Assembly (NCBI GenBank): GCA_027475525.1
Contig: JAMWFC010000005.1
Coordinates: 1,426,001 to 1,490,000 of the forward strand
Direction of reading: 5' to 3'
Length of the DNA: 64,000 bases
DNA from: Macrolepiota albuminosa
Taxonomy: Eukaryota > Basidiomycota > Agaricomycetes > Agaricales > Agaricaceae
Every line of letters starts with the position of its first letter. Position 1 is the stretch's first letter. The notes under the pieces are model-generated. The model did no database searches and was not told where the DNA came from. It worked only from the letters and a program-made list of their open reading frames with translations. Both the position numbers and the translations under genes were made by a program. Shown piece after piece: positions 10,734-23,017 of the stretch.

Positions 10734-13700
10734 TTAAGTGGGTCTGGAGACGAGACCAAGAGCAGGAATGAACTTATAATGTAAAGCCTTCGGTAGAGGC
10801 TTGGTAAGAATATCAGCAATCATGTCGGAAGTGGAAATCCAAGAGGCGGAAAAGGACCCAGTCTTGAGTTGGTCGCGAATAAAGTGGTACCGAATGTCGA
10901 TATGTTTCGAGCGAGATGTAATTGAGTTGGATGTCGCAATGTCTAAGGCACTCTTGTTGTCGCAGAAGATAGGTAGGGGTTGTGGGATGGGGAGATTGAG
11001 TGAGGTGAGCAAAAATCTAATAGCTATCGCTTCTCTGATCGCATGAGATAAGGCCATATATTCGGCTTCAGTGGATGATAAGGCGACTGTTCGTTGTTTG
11101 GTGGATGACCAAGATATTAGACTCAAATAAAGAAAGAAAGCATATCCTGAAACACTACGACGAGTAGATTTGTCGGATGCCCAATCGGCGTCGACAACCC
11201 CAAAGTCCTTGGGTAAAAGAAGTCGAGCAGGGGGGATCGACACTGGATCATTGAAATTGTATTCGAGGGCAAAATCTCTGGTCCTGGAAATGTAACGAAG
11301 GACATGTTTCGCGGCAAGTAAATGTGCTCTGGTCGGATTCGCATTGAACTGTCCCAAAGCCATGGCTGTAAATGCCAGATCCGGTCTTGTGCAGAGGCTC
11401 AAATAAAGTATCGATCCAACAAGTCGTTGAAAATGAATTTTGACTTCGTCATCCGGAACGTCAGGAATGGCATTTGGGGGCGGCTGTGGGAGATCGTGAA
11501 GGTCACCATGTAACGGTAAAGAAAGTGGAGTCGCATCAAGGAGGCTATATGTGGACAAAAGATCCAGTATATACCCCTTCTGGGATAGCCATATCTTCCG
11601 ACTTGCTCTGTCACGATCGATTCGGATACCTAGATATAGACTAGTTGGACCTGAATCCTTCACGGTAAAACGTTTGTTCATCTCGGTAACGATCCAATTG
11701 TAGAGAGGTTTAGAATTTGTGGCGTTCAGTCCATCATCAACGTGGACACAGATAATAATAAAAAGCTCAGTATTGTTAGGAAGGGGGGGGATAGAATGAT
11801 GTGGTGGAGTTGAGAATCGTGCAAAGAAAATGCTGTGATCCGCCTCGCATCTGGTCAATCCCAAAGATTCAAGGACCCCACGTAATACAATATACCATTT
11901 GTGAGAAGCCTGCTTGAGACCATACAATGCGCGTAAAACTCGATTAACCTTTTTCGGATCAGAATTGGGAAAACCTGGAATCTGCTTGCAGTAGATTTCA
12001 TGTGATAAGGGAGCATTTAAAAACGCGGTTTTAACGTCAAAAGTGTAGAGATTGAGATCGTAGAGGGCAGCGTAAGCAATGGTAATCCGAATGCTCGTCA
12101 TTTTCGCAACAGGTGCGTACATTGAACCATAATCTTCAGGCCATTGACTGAAACCTTGAGCAACTAATCGAGCTTTTTCCTGACCAGGAATAATCGAACC
12201 ATCAGGGTCATGCTTATTCGCGAACACCCATCGAACTCCAAGGGCTTTAAATCCCGGTGGTAATGATGCAGGTTCAAGTACTCGTAGGGTCATAAGGCTG
12301 TTAATTTCCCGTTTCATGGCGTCAAGCCACTTATCGGCATCAGGTCGATGCGTCGCCTCGTAATAATTTTCCAGTGGTTTTGATAAATCGTATTCTCGAG
12401 GTTTCCGGAAACGTGGAGGGTCTGGACCATATATAACGTAAGCTTTGTACTCTGCTAAAGTCGATTCCTCGAGAGAAACAAGGTCATCAGTAATGCCAAA
12501 AGGAGATACCGACATGAGGGCAGCAATGTCTAAGATAGCAGGTAATCCTTGATGGGGTTCAAGACGAGCCTGACGATTTGCCCAAAGTCGAGTAAGGCGT
12601 TCGTTTCGCCGTGCAATATCTTCGAGAAAATTCTTGCCAGCAGCAGTAGGCACAATGTTCCGATGTGGTCGCATACTGGGGGGATCAGGTGGAATTTGAG
12701 GTGGATCGGATCATTTCAAACCAGAGATAGAAGAATCTGAGGAAAGGGTTGATGAATGAGAACTGGAAGGAGGAAGATTATCGTGAAGTGGATTCAGTGG
12801 TGGTGGAGACGTGGATAGTAATTCAGGTTGAAGATCAGGGGTAGGGGAAATCAGGGGAGTGGGAGATTGGGATTTATTTTGTGCTAAGTGTGGTTGGAGA
12901 CGACCATGAATGTTCTCGTTGAATACAACGTCTCGTGAGAAGAAGTATTTCCCATTTAGGTCACGAACCCTCCAGCCTAGTCGATTTTCATCATACCCGA
13001 CAAAAATCGCTTCGAAACGACGAGTTTCTCCCTTTCTCCGAGTTTCTAGTGGATGTAAGACAAAACATTGGCAACCCCATACACAAAGATGTGAAAGATC
13101 AGGTTTTGTTCCCTCCATAGCTTCATAAGGTGTTATTAGTGTAGGAAGAGTCGATGTCGGAAGACGATTTCGAAGATATTGTGCTGTTAAGATGGCATCA
13201 CCTAAGAAGGACATCGGAAGACCCGACTCGGCCATTAGAGCTTGCGCTGTGTCCTCAATCGTTCGAATGTATCTTTCAGCTTTCCCATTTTGCTGATGAG
13301 CGTACGGTGCGGTGGACTGTAATACAATCCCTTTTTCATCTAGAAAATCTCGTAAAGCACCTTCTATAAACTCTTTCGCACCATCGCATCGAACAACCCG
13401 AACTTTGTTGCCTGATTTGAGTTCCCACTGATTTGTGACGTGTTTAAAATGTTCACATGCTTTATCCTTAGTCGAGAGTAGAGCAGTGCTACCAAAATTG
13501 GTATAGTCGTCAAGCATGACGTGAAAGTGACTTGATTTCCCTTTTGTAAACTGGGTGGGAAAAGGTCCACAAGAGTCCATGTGAATAAGTTCGCAGGGCT
13601 GTGTCGCGCGTTTGTGTAAATGATCATAAGGACGCGCTGGTTGCTTCCCTATGATACAAGGGATGCAATGGTCATCATCGAAAGATCCCGTGTAGTCAGT

Positions 13701-16153
13701 TCCGTCAGCGTAGTTCTTTGTTAATACAGCTCGCGTGGTATCACGGCTGGGATGGCCTAGCCATTGGTGCCAAAGAGCCGGGGTGGGAAAAATGCGGGGA
13801 AAGGACACATCCGTTGTCACCAAGGCAATAGTATTAGTGTCTGGTAGAATGAAGTCACAATGAAGGAACAAAAGTTTGTTGTGAACGGTGGCCTGTATGG
13901 ACTTATCGCGGAGTGATTCAACATTCGTCGGAAAGAAAATTGAAGTAGAATCCCTTTCGAACAATAAACTCATGTCATGTTCTGCCAGTGTACCAACAAA
14001 TATCAGATTGATAGGCACATCAGGTGCGTGAAGACATTCTCGAAGGTGCATTATCACGTTCTTGCCATTTACGTGAGTCTGGAAACGTACTTTGCCCTTG
14101 GCAAGAGTAGGAAGTATACCGCAGTTTGCTGTACCAACAGGCATCGCAAGGTCTTGATTATATGTCCAAAAGTATTTCTTGTCACGAATAATGTGGGTAG
14201 TGCATCCCGAATCGAGAATTGAATTGAATTTGAGGCCAACGTTGGCTATCAATGCTGAATCGGCAGTGCTGATAAATGAGTGATATGGGGTAGGTTGACT
14301 AGACTGATTTTGATCAAGAACGTAAGCGCTCAAATCGATGTCATTCTCTTCTTCAACAATTTTCGGTAATACAGTGGCAGGGTCGTCATTAACATCAGGG
14401 ATGGGAAAAGTAATAGATTCTAAGACCAAATCATTGGCAACTGCAACATGTGCCCTGGTACGGTTCGGTGGTTCTTTATTGATGTCCGCTGTGGTTTGAC
14501 ATTTCGAAAGAGTTTCTGGTGCAATGTCGGTAGAGTGAGATGTGTGTGGTGTGGAATTGGTGGAATTCGAGTTTCAGGAAGACGGATTGGAAGTTTTCGG
14601 AGTATGATGTTGAGAGATTGCTTGGCGGCGATGAACTTCTAGGTCAATGTCAAGAATTCGATCAGCTAGTTCATAAAAATCCAGTGTTCCACCAGGTCCA
14701 GCATCTCAAGATCGTCGGACTTCCTCCCGTAATGGGGCGTACAAATGTAGATTCAGAATACCATCCATAAATTTCTGAATCTTCTCGTATGGAGTAAAAT
14801 CCCACGCCGTGATAGAGAGTTGGTTTATCGCAATACGCCATTGTTGAACGTAAGAAGGGATAGCCGTCGGTATACACGTGAGGAAAAGGACAGAATCCTT
14901 GATTTTCTGCGCCGATGAAGCGCTTCCCACACTGTATCTCTTCCGAAGCCAGTTCAATACGTCACGTGCAGTTTGAACAGGGAAATTGAAGAAACCTCCA
15001 TGAGCAGGGGGAAGGCAGCTATAGATTTCCGCGGAAAGTTTTCCAGTAAGTACGTAGGTGCAAATGTTGTCATTTCGCCAGAAAAACTCGTATTCTTGCT
15101 CGTCGTCGAGGGTATTGTGAGGAGGGTATGCTGGTGGAACCATAACTTTGCAGGTAGGGTCGTATGGTGCTCTGGGAGCTGGTAGTGGACAGACATAGCC
15201 ATTGAGACCTAAATGATCGATCAGTGCCATCACAGGATTAATCCATAATCCCCAGTCTGAAGAACCATTGAAACGAGGAATGGTGGTAAGTGGAGGAAGT
15301 TTAGGATTTTCAGAAGATATATCGATCAATCTGGCGGGTGGAATAACAGGAGCCGGATTATGATGAATAAAATGTTGATCGGGTTGAGGTGGAATAAAGG
15401 CATTAAACTGTTGACGATTCTGTGGTTGGAATTGTGCAAAGGGGAAAGGATTCGGATTCGGTTGTGGAGGATTGTAATTTGGAATGTGAAAAGGGGTAAT
15501 AGGTTGTTGAGGAAAGAGTACACAAGGTTGAGGGAGAGGAGGAGAAAAATTCGGCGTAGTGCAATGCGGAGGATGGATAAAGGGTGAAGGAACCAGAGGA
15601 GTCAAGAATGCCGATGGAGACCGGCGAACCGGTTGATAAACAGGAGTACAAGGTGTGGTTCGATGTTGAAAAGGAGAACGAGGAATATAAACTTGCAAAG
15701 GGGGGCGATCTATTGGAATATTGTCCATAGATATAGTAGGTACAGGGGGAACAGGAGTAGTACCAGTACTGGGAGGTAAATGAGGGGGAAGTTGTGGAAT
15801 CGGAGCATGCAATGGAGTTATATGATTATGTGGAACAGGCATCGAAGTACGTATATGCGCATGAATAGGGCGGGAATCGGAGCATGCAATGGAGTTATAT
15901 GATTATGTGGAACAGGCATCGAAGTACGTATATGCGCATGAATAGGGCGAGGAATCTTCGAAGAGCGAAGTGGATCGTCTGCAACTAAAGTGTCTGTGGA
16001 AGGAAACGTAGCGTGAAATAAATGAGGCGCAGGTTCATGAACAAAAGAAGACTGGGGAAAATGGCTCTGCACTGGCACTGTCGAACCCGAACTAGAAGGT
16101 AATGGGTGCGATCGATGATTCGAGAAACGACGATGGTCTGATGGGTGAACCAT
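10734..16153 (-). pseudogene. Copia-2 Gag-Pol polyprotein (three in-frame TGA codons)
   Basis: The chosen start is the ATG at 16153 (MVHPSDHRR), after the leader. Gag runs to about 14700 with a P/H-rich N-terminus and a WGLWINPVMALI core. Protease follows with LDSGCTTH near 14200. Integrase shows the H..H..CIPC zinc site near 13650-13750 and the conserved AHQQNGKAERYIRTIEDTAQ block near 13260-13320. RT carries HVDD near 11740, and RNase H with SSTEAEYMAL and DILTKPL motifs ends at 10734. In-frame TGA codons lie at 14706-14708, 14574-14576 and 12711-12713. Alignment to Copia-1 shows the first was a tryptophan codon; the others are one transition from CGA. The 77-bp duplication at 15796-15949 is the only frame break. 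One element-wide frame without a gag-pol shift is typical of copia. Confidence 0.92.
15796..15949. repeat. 77-bp tandem duplication no. 2
   Basis: Two identical 77-bp copies (15796-15872 and 15873-15949) lie in the Gag N-terminal region of Copia-2. They shift the frame. With one copy removed the frame runs from 16153 to 10734 with a length divisible by three. Confidence 0.96.
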
Positions 16154-16309
16154 CGCCAAAATGTGTGGCGTCAGAAGACCCTGGAGATTATAACAATTTA
16201 CTGGTAAAATCGTTTGAGAGTTTGAGGGATAAGGCACAACGAAAATAAGCAATGAATCGGAACGAAAATCGTCCAGGGTGACTTAGTTCAAGCTAGACAA
16301 TCCGTAAGA

Positions 16310-16323
16310 GGATGCCCATAACC
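16310..16323 (-). promoter_or_regulatory. Primer-binding site of Copia-2
   Basis: The minus strand reads GGTTATGGGCATCC immediately inside the 5' LTR. The first ten bases are the complement of GCCCATAACC, which contains the CAT anticodon of initiator methionine tRNA. Confidence 0.85.
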
Positions 16324-16608
16324 TGTCAGCTGGAAGCTAAGCGACACTAGAGGTAACAATTTGTAACCGTCAGTGTCAAACACGAAGGAGTAACAACTAT
16401 TTTTATTATACCTAGAGGTAACAATTCGTACTAGTAACAATAAGTGTAAGTAATGCAACGTCAAGACAACAATAGTTGAAGACACTTACACCATCAGTGT
16501 CAAACACGAAGGAGTAACAACTGAAGGTGTAGAGTGGCTACAACTCAAATGTATGCTAGGAGCACGTGATATGGACAATACTGAGACAAATAACCTATTC
16601 GGGCAACA
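16324..16608 (-). repeat. 5' LTR of Copia-2
   Basis: This is the 285-bp partner of 10404-10688. Relative to it, several CpG dinucleotides have become TpG or CpA. It is followed by the duplicated CTTCT and the rest of LTR-A3. Confidence 0.95.
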
Positions 16609-17016
16609 CTTCTTCTATTATTCTCTGTTTCTATTTTCTCAACACTATCTGTTAGTACTATTCTCAGCCTTTGAGGTGCTCTGGTTTTTAGCTATCATTC
16701 AGACAAGTGTAGGCCCTTCAACACTGCTTCCAGACTGCTTACATAAGCCAGAGTTTGCCAGAGTTTGCCCCTTATTTGTGCAAGTGTTTGTGCAGGCAAT
16801 TTTTGAGTTTTTAAGGTTTTGTTGTACTGTACAGTTGTTTCCCATGCTTCAGAAGCCTCAGAAACATCCAACCTGGCATAGGGAGACTTGTTCTCTTTAG
16901 ATCTCCTCCTGCCAGGTGAGTAGTTATCATGATATTGTCAGTATATATTAATTCCTTTTGGATCTCCCTCTGCCAGCTGTGTGACTGAGCCACAGCCTCT
17001 AGAGGTTGCCCTTACA

Positions 17017-20000
17017 TTCCTTCTGTGTTGAAGCTGATAGCTCAGATTTTGCTACTGAAGCTGTCTTTTCTTAGCAATCAAAGAAGGATGGCAAGTGGCA
17101 TCCTGTAGCTTTCTACTTCAAGAGCCTCAGTACTGTGGAGCAAAATTATGAGATCCATGACAAGGAGATGCTGGCTATCATTTGGTCATTTGAGGAGTGG
17201 CAACATTTCCTTGAGGGTGCCAGGCATAAGTTTGAGGTGTGGACTGATCACAAAAACTTAGAGTACTTTCAGATGGCCAAGAAACTTAACAACCAATAGG
17301 CTCAATGGTCCTTGTATCTGGCCAACTTTGACTTCTCCCTACATTACAAACCTGGATGGTAATGAGCTCCTACTACAACTGGCCACAGATAGCACCAATA
17401 CCCACACCTCATGTTAGCCCACTGGTACCATCAGAAGTGGCATGCTCTAGCACTTCCAGCACTAATTTTTCCATATTTTTACACTAATAACTCACAGCTA
17501 CAGCCTCCAATTACTCTTGGACCACTTTTTATGGCACTACTGATTCTTAGCACCACTGTTGACACCTTGCCACACCTTGCCACTTGCACTTCATGGCTAT
17601 ACATTTACATAAACACTTGGCATCAGTCAATTCAGAATAATGCTCTTAGCCAGTGGCAGCGCTTACAGGATGAAATGATGAAGTATTTTCATGACAGCAT
17701 CATTATGGACCTTTTTATCATACAATTCAATTTACAGCATTTACTTACATTCTTATCAGTTTGCCACCCTCTAGCAACACCTAGCCTCTTAGCATCGGCT
17801 AACTTCCTTACTATAAATACTTACTTTTTGTTAATAGTACATCATCAATTTGGCAGTAGGGATTGTATTCCAATATTTTGGTCACCATATGCAACAGACT
17901 ACTTTTTGTTGACTGTGTCAAGCAAGAGGACTCTGCTTTAGTTTTCTATCTCTCTCTCTCTAGCGCCTTGCAACTATGGCTTGGCCTTTGTGCTTAGATC
18001 TGCTAAGCAATCTTGTCCTTTTATTATTCCATTCTAGGTGCTAACACTTAGCACCTCTTAGCACTTTTCCTTAGCGACTCTCTCCCACATCTCTTAGTGC
18101 CTTCCTTAGCAACTCTCCTGTGCCTCCTAGCACTATTTCTTAGCAACTCTTAGCACTCTCATACCACATTTTGGAGCCTTACACAAGTGCCTTCAATCAC
18201 CTACTTTCCTTGCCACCAACCTTTTGCCTCCCATGTGTTCTCTGGGACCTATCCAGGACTCTCTCATACACTTAGCATGCCCAAAGCTATATTGGCTAAG
18301 TAGCTGTACTAGTGATAGTGCATGCCTCCAGCCTGATTTGGGCATCATCAACAGAGCATGGGCAAGCCAGATGCACTTTCTGGATGAGCAGACCATGGTT
18401 CAGGAGCTAGCAACAATGACAATATTGTACTCCTAAAGCCAGAACTGTTTGCAATCCATGCTATAGAGAGTGTAGTTGGCCAGGGAGAAGAAGTGAGCAT
18501 CCTTTGAAACATCTGCTGAGGTAACTGGGAGGGTACTCAGGAAGATCTGGTAGCCAAGGCTGCCCTGGCCTTGCATGCTCAAGAGAGAACTAGAGTAAAA
18601 TCAGTCTGCACCAACAAGTGGTCCTTGGAGAATGGTCTTCTCACCTTCTGGGAGCACATTTATGTTCCCAACCTGCCAGACCTATGAAGGCAGATTGTAG
18701 AGCAGCACCATGACTCTTGGATTGCAGGTCATCCTGGCAGATAGAAGATACTGGAGCTGGTCTCTCAGAATTACTGGTGGCCTCAAATGTCACAGTATAT
18801 TGGCTCCTACACCTCCACCTGTGACCTCTGTCTTTAGACTAAGCCTTGTTGTCAGCCTTCCATGGGATAGCTTCATTTTTTGCCTATTCTAGCTGAGCAT
18901 TAGAGTGTGGCCTTGGTAGACTTCATTGTTGAGTTACCAGACTCTTATGGATATGATGTGATCATAGTGGTAATAGATCTCTGTGGCAAGCATGCTCATT
19001 TCATTCTGACACACACCACTTGCTCTGCTATAGGCACTACTAATCTGTATTGAAAGCATGTCTGAAAACTCCATGAATTGTCAAATGCCTATGTCTCAGA
19101 CCATGGACCTCAATTTGTGGCAGAGTTTACCAGAGAACTGTATCGCCTCCTCCATGTCAAATTCCACACTTCCATAGCCTACCACCCTCAGTCTGATGGC
19201 CCAACTAAGCATGTCAACCAAGAGCTAGAACAGTACCTCTGGCTCTTCTGCAATGAACAACAGGATGACTGGGATAACCTGTTACCAGAGGCAGAGTTTC
19301 AGTATAACAACCATATACATGCTGCTACCCAGATGTCTCCTTTCCTTCTAGATACTAGTCAACACCCTCAGATAGAATTTGAGCCTTGTGGACAACCCTC
19401 AGAGAATGAAGCCGTCAATGAGTTCATAGACTGGATGAAGAAAACCCAGAAGGAAGCCAAGGCTGCCTTAACTAAGGCAAAGGATGACATGGCCTGCTAC
19501 TACAATTGTGGATGAACTCCAGCCCCCAAGTACAAGTCTGGAGATCAAGTCTATCTGGATGCCTCTGACATTGCTACTACCTGGACCTTCTCAGAAGCTC
19601 TCTCATCATCATCTGGGCCCCTTTTCTATAGTAAGGCAGGTAGGCCCACTAGCCTATTGACTCAAGCTGCCTAGTGGAATGAGTCAACTCCACCCAGTAT
19701 TCAGTGTGGTGAAGCTCTCTCCTGCACCAGATGATTCAATTCCAGGTCAACATCCACAGCCACCCCCACCTCCAGTTCTGGTAGACAACAAGAAAGAGTA
19801 CAAAGTGGAATGGATCCTAGACAGCTGACTCTTTAGAAACAAGCTTTAGTTCAAGATCAAGTAGAAGGGCTATGGAATCAAGAACATCTTCTGGGAGCCA
19901 CAAGAGAATGTCTAGGCTCCTGCCTTGATCCAGAAATTCTATCAACAGCATCCCAATGCTCCCTGGGCAATCAGAGGCCTCTATTCTCTTTTCAAAGTGA

Positions 20001-20031
20001 ATCAGGCCATCCAGAACTACTTCTATCTAGC
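17017..20031 (+). pseudogene. Gypsy-1 Pol remnant: RNase H, integrase, chromodomain
   Basis: The RNase H part (17023-17356) reads VEADSSDFATEAV.. and NYEIHDKEMLAIIWSFEEW. After solo LTR-B1 the frame resumes near 18356 with MGKPDALS and NNDNIVLLKPE. Integrase then shows an H..H..C..C zinc site (about 18700-18830), VDFIVELPD near 18920, SDHGPQF near 19090 and an NQELEQYL block near 19220. A chromodomain lies at about 19794-19968 (EYKVEWILDS..KGYG..WEPQENV). Several in-frame stops and frameshifts make it non-functional, and CpG is strongly depleted. Confidence 0.85.
17360..18350 (+). repeat. Solo LTR-like unit, family B (B1), in Gypsy-1
   Basis: This unit of about 0.99 kb begins TAATGAGC and ends GGGCATCATCA. 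It separates the RNase H end from the MGKPDALS segment of Gypsy-1. Homologues lie at 26225-27277 and, reversed, at 55943-56925. It is rich in the word CTTAGCA(C). A 5-bp or 4-bp target duplication is not clear here. Confidence 0.75.
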
Positions 20032-20078
20032 ATGTTGATGATGCCCAAAAGTAGATCAGTGGTGGATATGGTTTATGG

Positions 20079-22065
20079 TGATAGAACCCCATACAGGATC
20101 AGTGCATCAACAGCAGGCCACGGCAGCGTGGCACCAGCTCAGGATACCTTAGTGCATGCTAATTAACTAATTTTGGCAATATTTGACAGCCATGCACAGC
20201 AAGAAGCAGATCTGATCAATCATAGTGCTGATGGCAGACAGAATGACAACTGACAGATGGCATCAGTCACTGATGACAGCACTTAGCAAGAAGACTAATG
20301 ATCTATCAAAAACTGATGGACAGCTTGGCATTTGACCTTGGCATCTGATATTACTTAGCACCTCAATTTGGCATCTTAGTATCTTGGACAGACAGAAGGT
20401 TGATGGATTGATGGTTTAGCATTGCAATCTGCCACCTGGCATTGCTAAACATATTGAATAGATGGTAGGGATCTGAAACCATTGGAGCCACCCCATAAAT
20501 TTTCCAAGTTTACTGCACTTTGGCGTTATTAGTTACTTGGCAACGGTGAACTCCTTGTAGTATAAAAAGTACTTACCGACTTGTGCATAAAGACCAGAAC
20601 AGAGTTTTCTGCCCCACTTACTCTAGTCTCCCTTATGGTCTAAGTCTCATTTATGGTCAGCAACATTGAAGTAGTCAGCAGTTGCAGACTATCGCTATCC
20701 AACAATATCCTTGTGCCTTGCATCTACAGCAGGCATTGACGTCGCTTAGACTTTGCTAAGCTTACTGTATTCTTGCCACTCATATTGCCATGTTCACTTA
20801 CTGCTTCTTCCACAGGCACTTTTACCTTAGTGCTTGACACTTGCTGACCCCCTTTCCTGACTTTACCTTATTTTATAGATGTTGATGATGCCAACTGTGA
20901 TTGGGTGCACTGGACGTATACGCAGTACAATGCCGTCTCCAGTGCTTGGCATATGTAGTTGTGAGGAGTCCTGACAGGGTCCCGGTGTGCTCAAGCAAAG
21001 TGATAGAACAATGTGCTAGATGATAGCGCCTTGGGTGCTACCTAGCAGACGGTAAGTGTCGTGGTTTAAATAAAGATATAGAAGAAAAAACGAGTAGCAC
21101 AGTGTAATGTGCCCATAGGTGGCACCATAAATGACGAAGACAAGATAGACGAGGCTAGCGCCCAACTTAGTAACAAAGTCAGATAAAGCTAGCACAATTT
21201 GAATGCTAAGTGTAACTGGATGCTCAAGAGGTTACAATTTGTTGGTATATACATGTGAAGTAGCTATCTTATATACTATGCGCTACTGTATTTTCCAAGA
21301 TAAGTCCATCTGTGGTGCTACCTCCTAGCGCCTCTCCTCATGGTTTCCTCTAATGGTGACCTGTCAATGGCAACCTTTTGCACATGGATGATGGTGACTG
21401 ACAGCGTTATGATACACGGCGACCAATGACAACTCTAAATTGACTTAGAATTATACAGGTCTGCTCACTTTTACTATAACTCTGATTGGCCAGGCTGTTC
21501 TGGGGTATGGTCAGAAAATCCTTGACAGATGCCATAAGCGCTAATGTCAGCGCTACTCATTGTACCAGTTCCTGACAGGTCCAGATGTTGGGTTTAAATA
21601 TATCCTGTGCCGCCGTCATTGATCCTTTTAGACTTCTGATTGAAGTGCTTTGTCAAGTAGCAGCGCCTACTGCTGACTCCTTCTAGAAGTGATCAGAGTT
21701 TTGTTAGAGTCTCATCCCACCATCATGTTAGCGCTATACATTCTGAGCCTCCTTTGTCTTTAAAATAGGTGAATGGAGTGTGCTAAAGGCCTAGTAACTG
21801 ATTAGAGTAAATGGATAAGTCCTGCAATAGAGCAACAGAGCTAGGGCTGCTCTGTACTCAAACTGGTCACTAGAGTCTCCAGTGTGTCAAGTGTTGGTCG
21901 GCCTATAATGTCCCTTGATGCGCTCAGTCCGAGTAGAAGCCTATCAACGTGATCTCTGAGACCTGCCCGGGACTCCCCTCAATACCTTAAGCACGCCCAA
22001 CGCAAGCTTTAGGCTCAGTAACACTATTTTTACATTTGTTACTGACCAAACTTTGGGCATCATCA
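20079..22065 (+). repeat. Solo LTR, family C forward (C1), interrupted by D1
   Basis: It begins TGATAGAACCCC and ends GGGCATCATCA. Flanking 4-mers are ATGG (20075-20078) and ACGG (22066-22069), a target duplication with one C/T difference. Its own sequence is 20079-20882 plus 21951-22065, about 919 bp, which matches the 911 bp of the uninterrupted copy C2 (52165-53075). Confidence 0.85.
20883..21946 (+). repeat. Solo LTR-like unit, family D (D1), innermost doll
   Basis: This 1,064-bp unit begins TGATGATGCCAACTG and ends AAGCCTATCA. Flanks are ATGT (20879-20882) and ACGT (21947-21950). It retains more CpG than its hosts, which fits a later insertion. Homologues are at 38679-39709 and 40197-50551. 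Its ends mirror those of family C (TGATAG..GGCATCATCA), so C and D look like one superfamily in opposite orientation. Confidence 0.82.
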
Positions 22066-23004
22066 ACGGCTACTGACCTGTATAAAATGTGTTTGGGTGC
22101 ACTAAGGGTAGAGGGAGTCCCAGGCAGTTCCCAGAGAACAAGTCAGAAAATGAGTTGAATGGCAAGATTTGGTGAAAGTTGGTAACAATAGTTGGTAAAA
22201 ATGGGTGGCAAGGGAGATGTGCTAATGACAAAGTGCACCTAAAGGATAAGGGGAGGTAGATAAGAGTAAGTGTGGCAAAGGACACAGCAAGGAAACTAGA
22301 GGCTTAGCAATGACTAAGCTGTGTGATGCCTGCCATAAGTGCAAGGCATGTAGGTTCTATAAGCATAACTGTAGCAAGCAGGCTAAGAGTGTTTAGACAG
22401 TTGGCAACTATGAACTTAGTTAGCTCAAAAGAAATCTGAACTGTGAGGTGAACTGAGGGGTGTAAACTGGGGTGCTCTGTTCTGTGGTAACTAGTGACAA
22501 TGGTAACTATTTATAGTAAAAAACAAGTTTTCCATTGCCAAGTAGCTAAGGGTCGCCAAGGGGTGGTGAGTTGTAAATAATGTAATTAAACGTCATGCAT
22601 TAAACTAAATATTGAGAAATGAAGCAAGAAAGCTGTCCATCTGACTGAGGGAGGGGTGCTAAGAGGCATCAGGCACCAGAATAAACGTCAGGCCATCTGT
22701 TACAAGTAAATGGCATTATTCCTATTTTGTAAGTGTTGTCATTGGCTAGCTGTGCTATGTGCTGATTGATTGATACTACCTGTCAATGTTTGCTAGCGGC
22801 ATGATGCTAGCCAGCTGCTGCCAGTGCTATCACTGATCAGATCCATTGCTTGCCATGCATGGCCATTGAGTAAGGCCTAAAATGGATAAATCATGTGTGC
22901 CAAGTTCGGAATGCATGTAGCAAGGTGTCTGGAGCCAATGCCAAGCCTGCCATTGATGCACCTAGCCTGTGTGGGGTTCTATCAATGTCAAGACACCATG
23001 CTCT

Positions 23005-23017
23005 AGAGGGGGAGTAA
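23005..23017 (+). promoter_or_regulatory. Polypurine tract of Gypsy-1
   Basis: AGAGGGGGAGTAA directly precedes the TGTCAGGG start of the 3' LTR (23018). This placement ties LTR family A to the Gypsy-1 interior. Confidence 0.8.

Larger units (their letters stand above)
10404..16608 (-). mobile_element. Copia-2: young, nearly intact Ty1/copia element
   Basis: The two LTRs are 285 bp each (10404-10688 and 16324-16608) and differ at five positions, four of them C/T or G/A changes. The target duplication CTTCT lies at 10399-10403 and 16609-16613. The primer-binding site is at 16310-16323 and a polypurine-like tract at 10689-10700. One polyprotein frame of 1,781 codons spans the interior if a 77-bp duplication is discounted, and it is broken only by three TGA codons. 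Confidence 0.96.
10328..17016 (+). repeat. LTR-A copy A3, 5' LTR of Gypsy-1, split by Copia-2
   Basis: Positions 10328-10403 (76 nt) and 16609-17016 together make one LTR-A from TGTCAGGGGACTCC to CCCTTACA. Copia-2 interrupts it, with the duplicated CTTCT on both sides. Gypsy-1 pol sequence (RNase H) follows directly at 17017, so leader, gag, protease and RT are deleted. Confidence 0.88.
20036..22984 (-). repeat. Solo LTR, family C reversed (C'), carrying a nested C and D
   Basis: Read on the minus strand it begins TGATAGAACCCCACAC at 22984 and ends GGGCATCATCA at 20036. The 4-bp target duplication ATGT is at 20032-20035 and 22985-22988. It is interrupted by C1 (20079-22065). Its own sequence is 20036-20078 plus 22070-22984, about 0.96 kb. 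Removal rejoins the Gypsy-1 coding end to its 3' polypurine region. Confidence 0.85.

Noticed and set aside
12711..12713. Treating the frames above and below 12711 as two separate Copia-2 genes
   Set aside because: They are in the same frame and separated by one TGA, and the protein aligns continuously with Copia-1.
17411..17941. A 176-codon open frame
   Set aside because: It is inside solo LTR-B1 and lost in the other copies of the same repeat.
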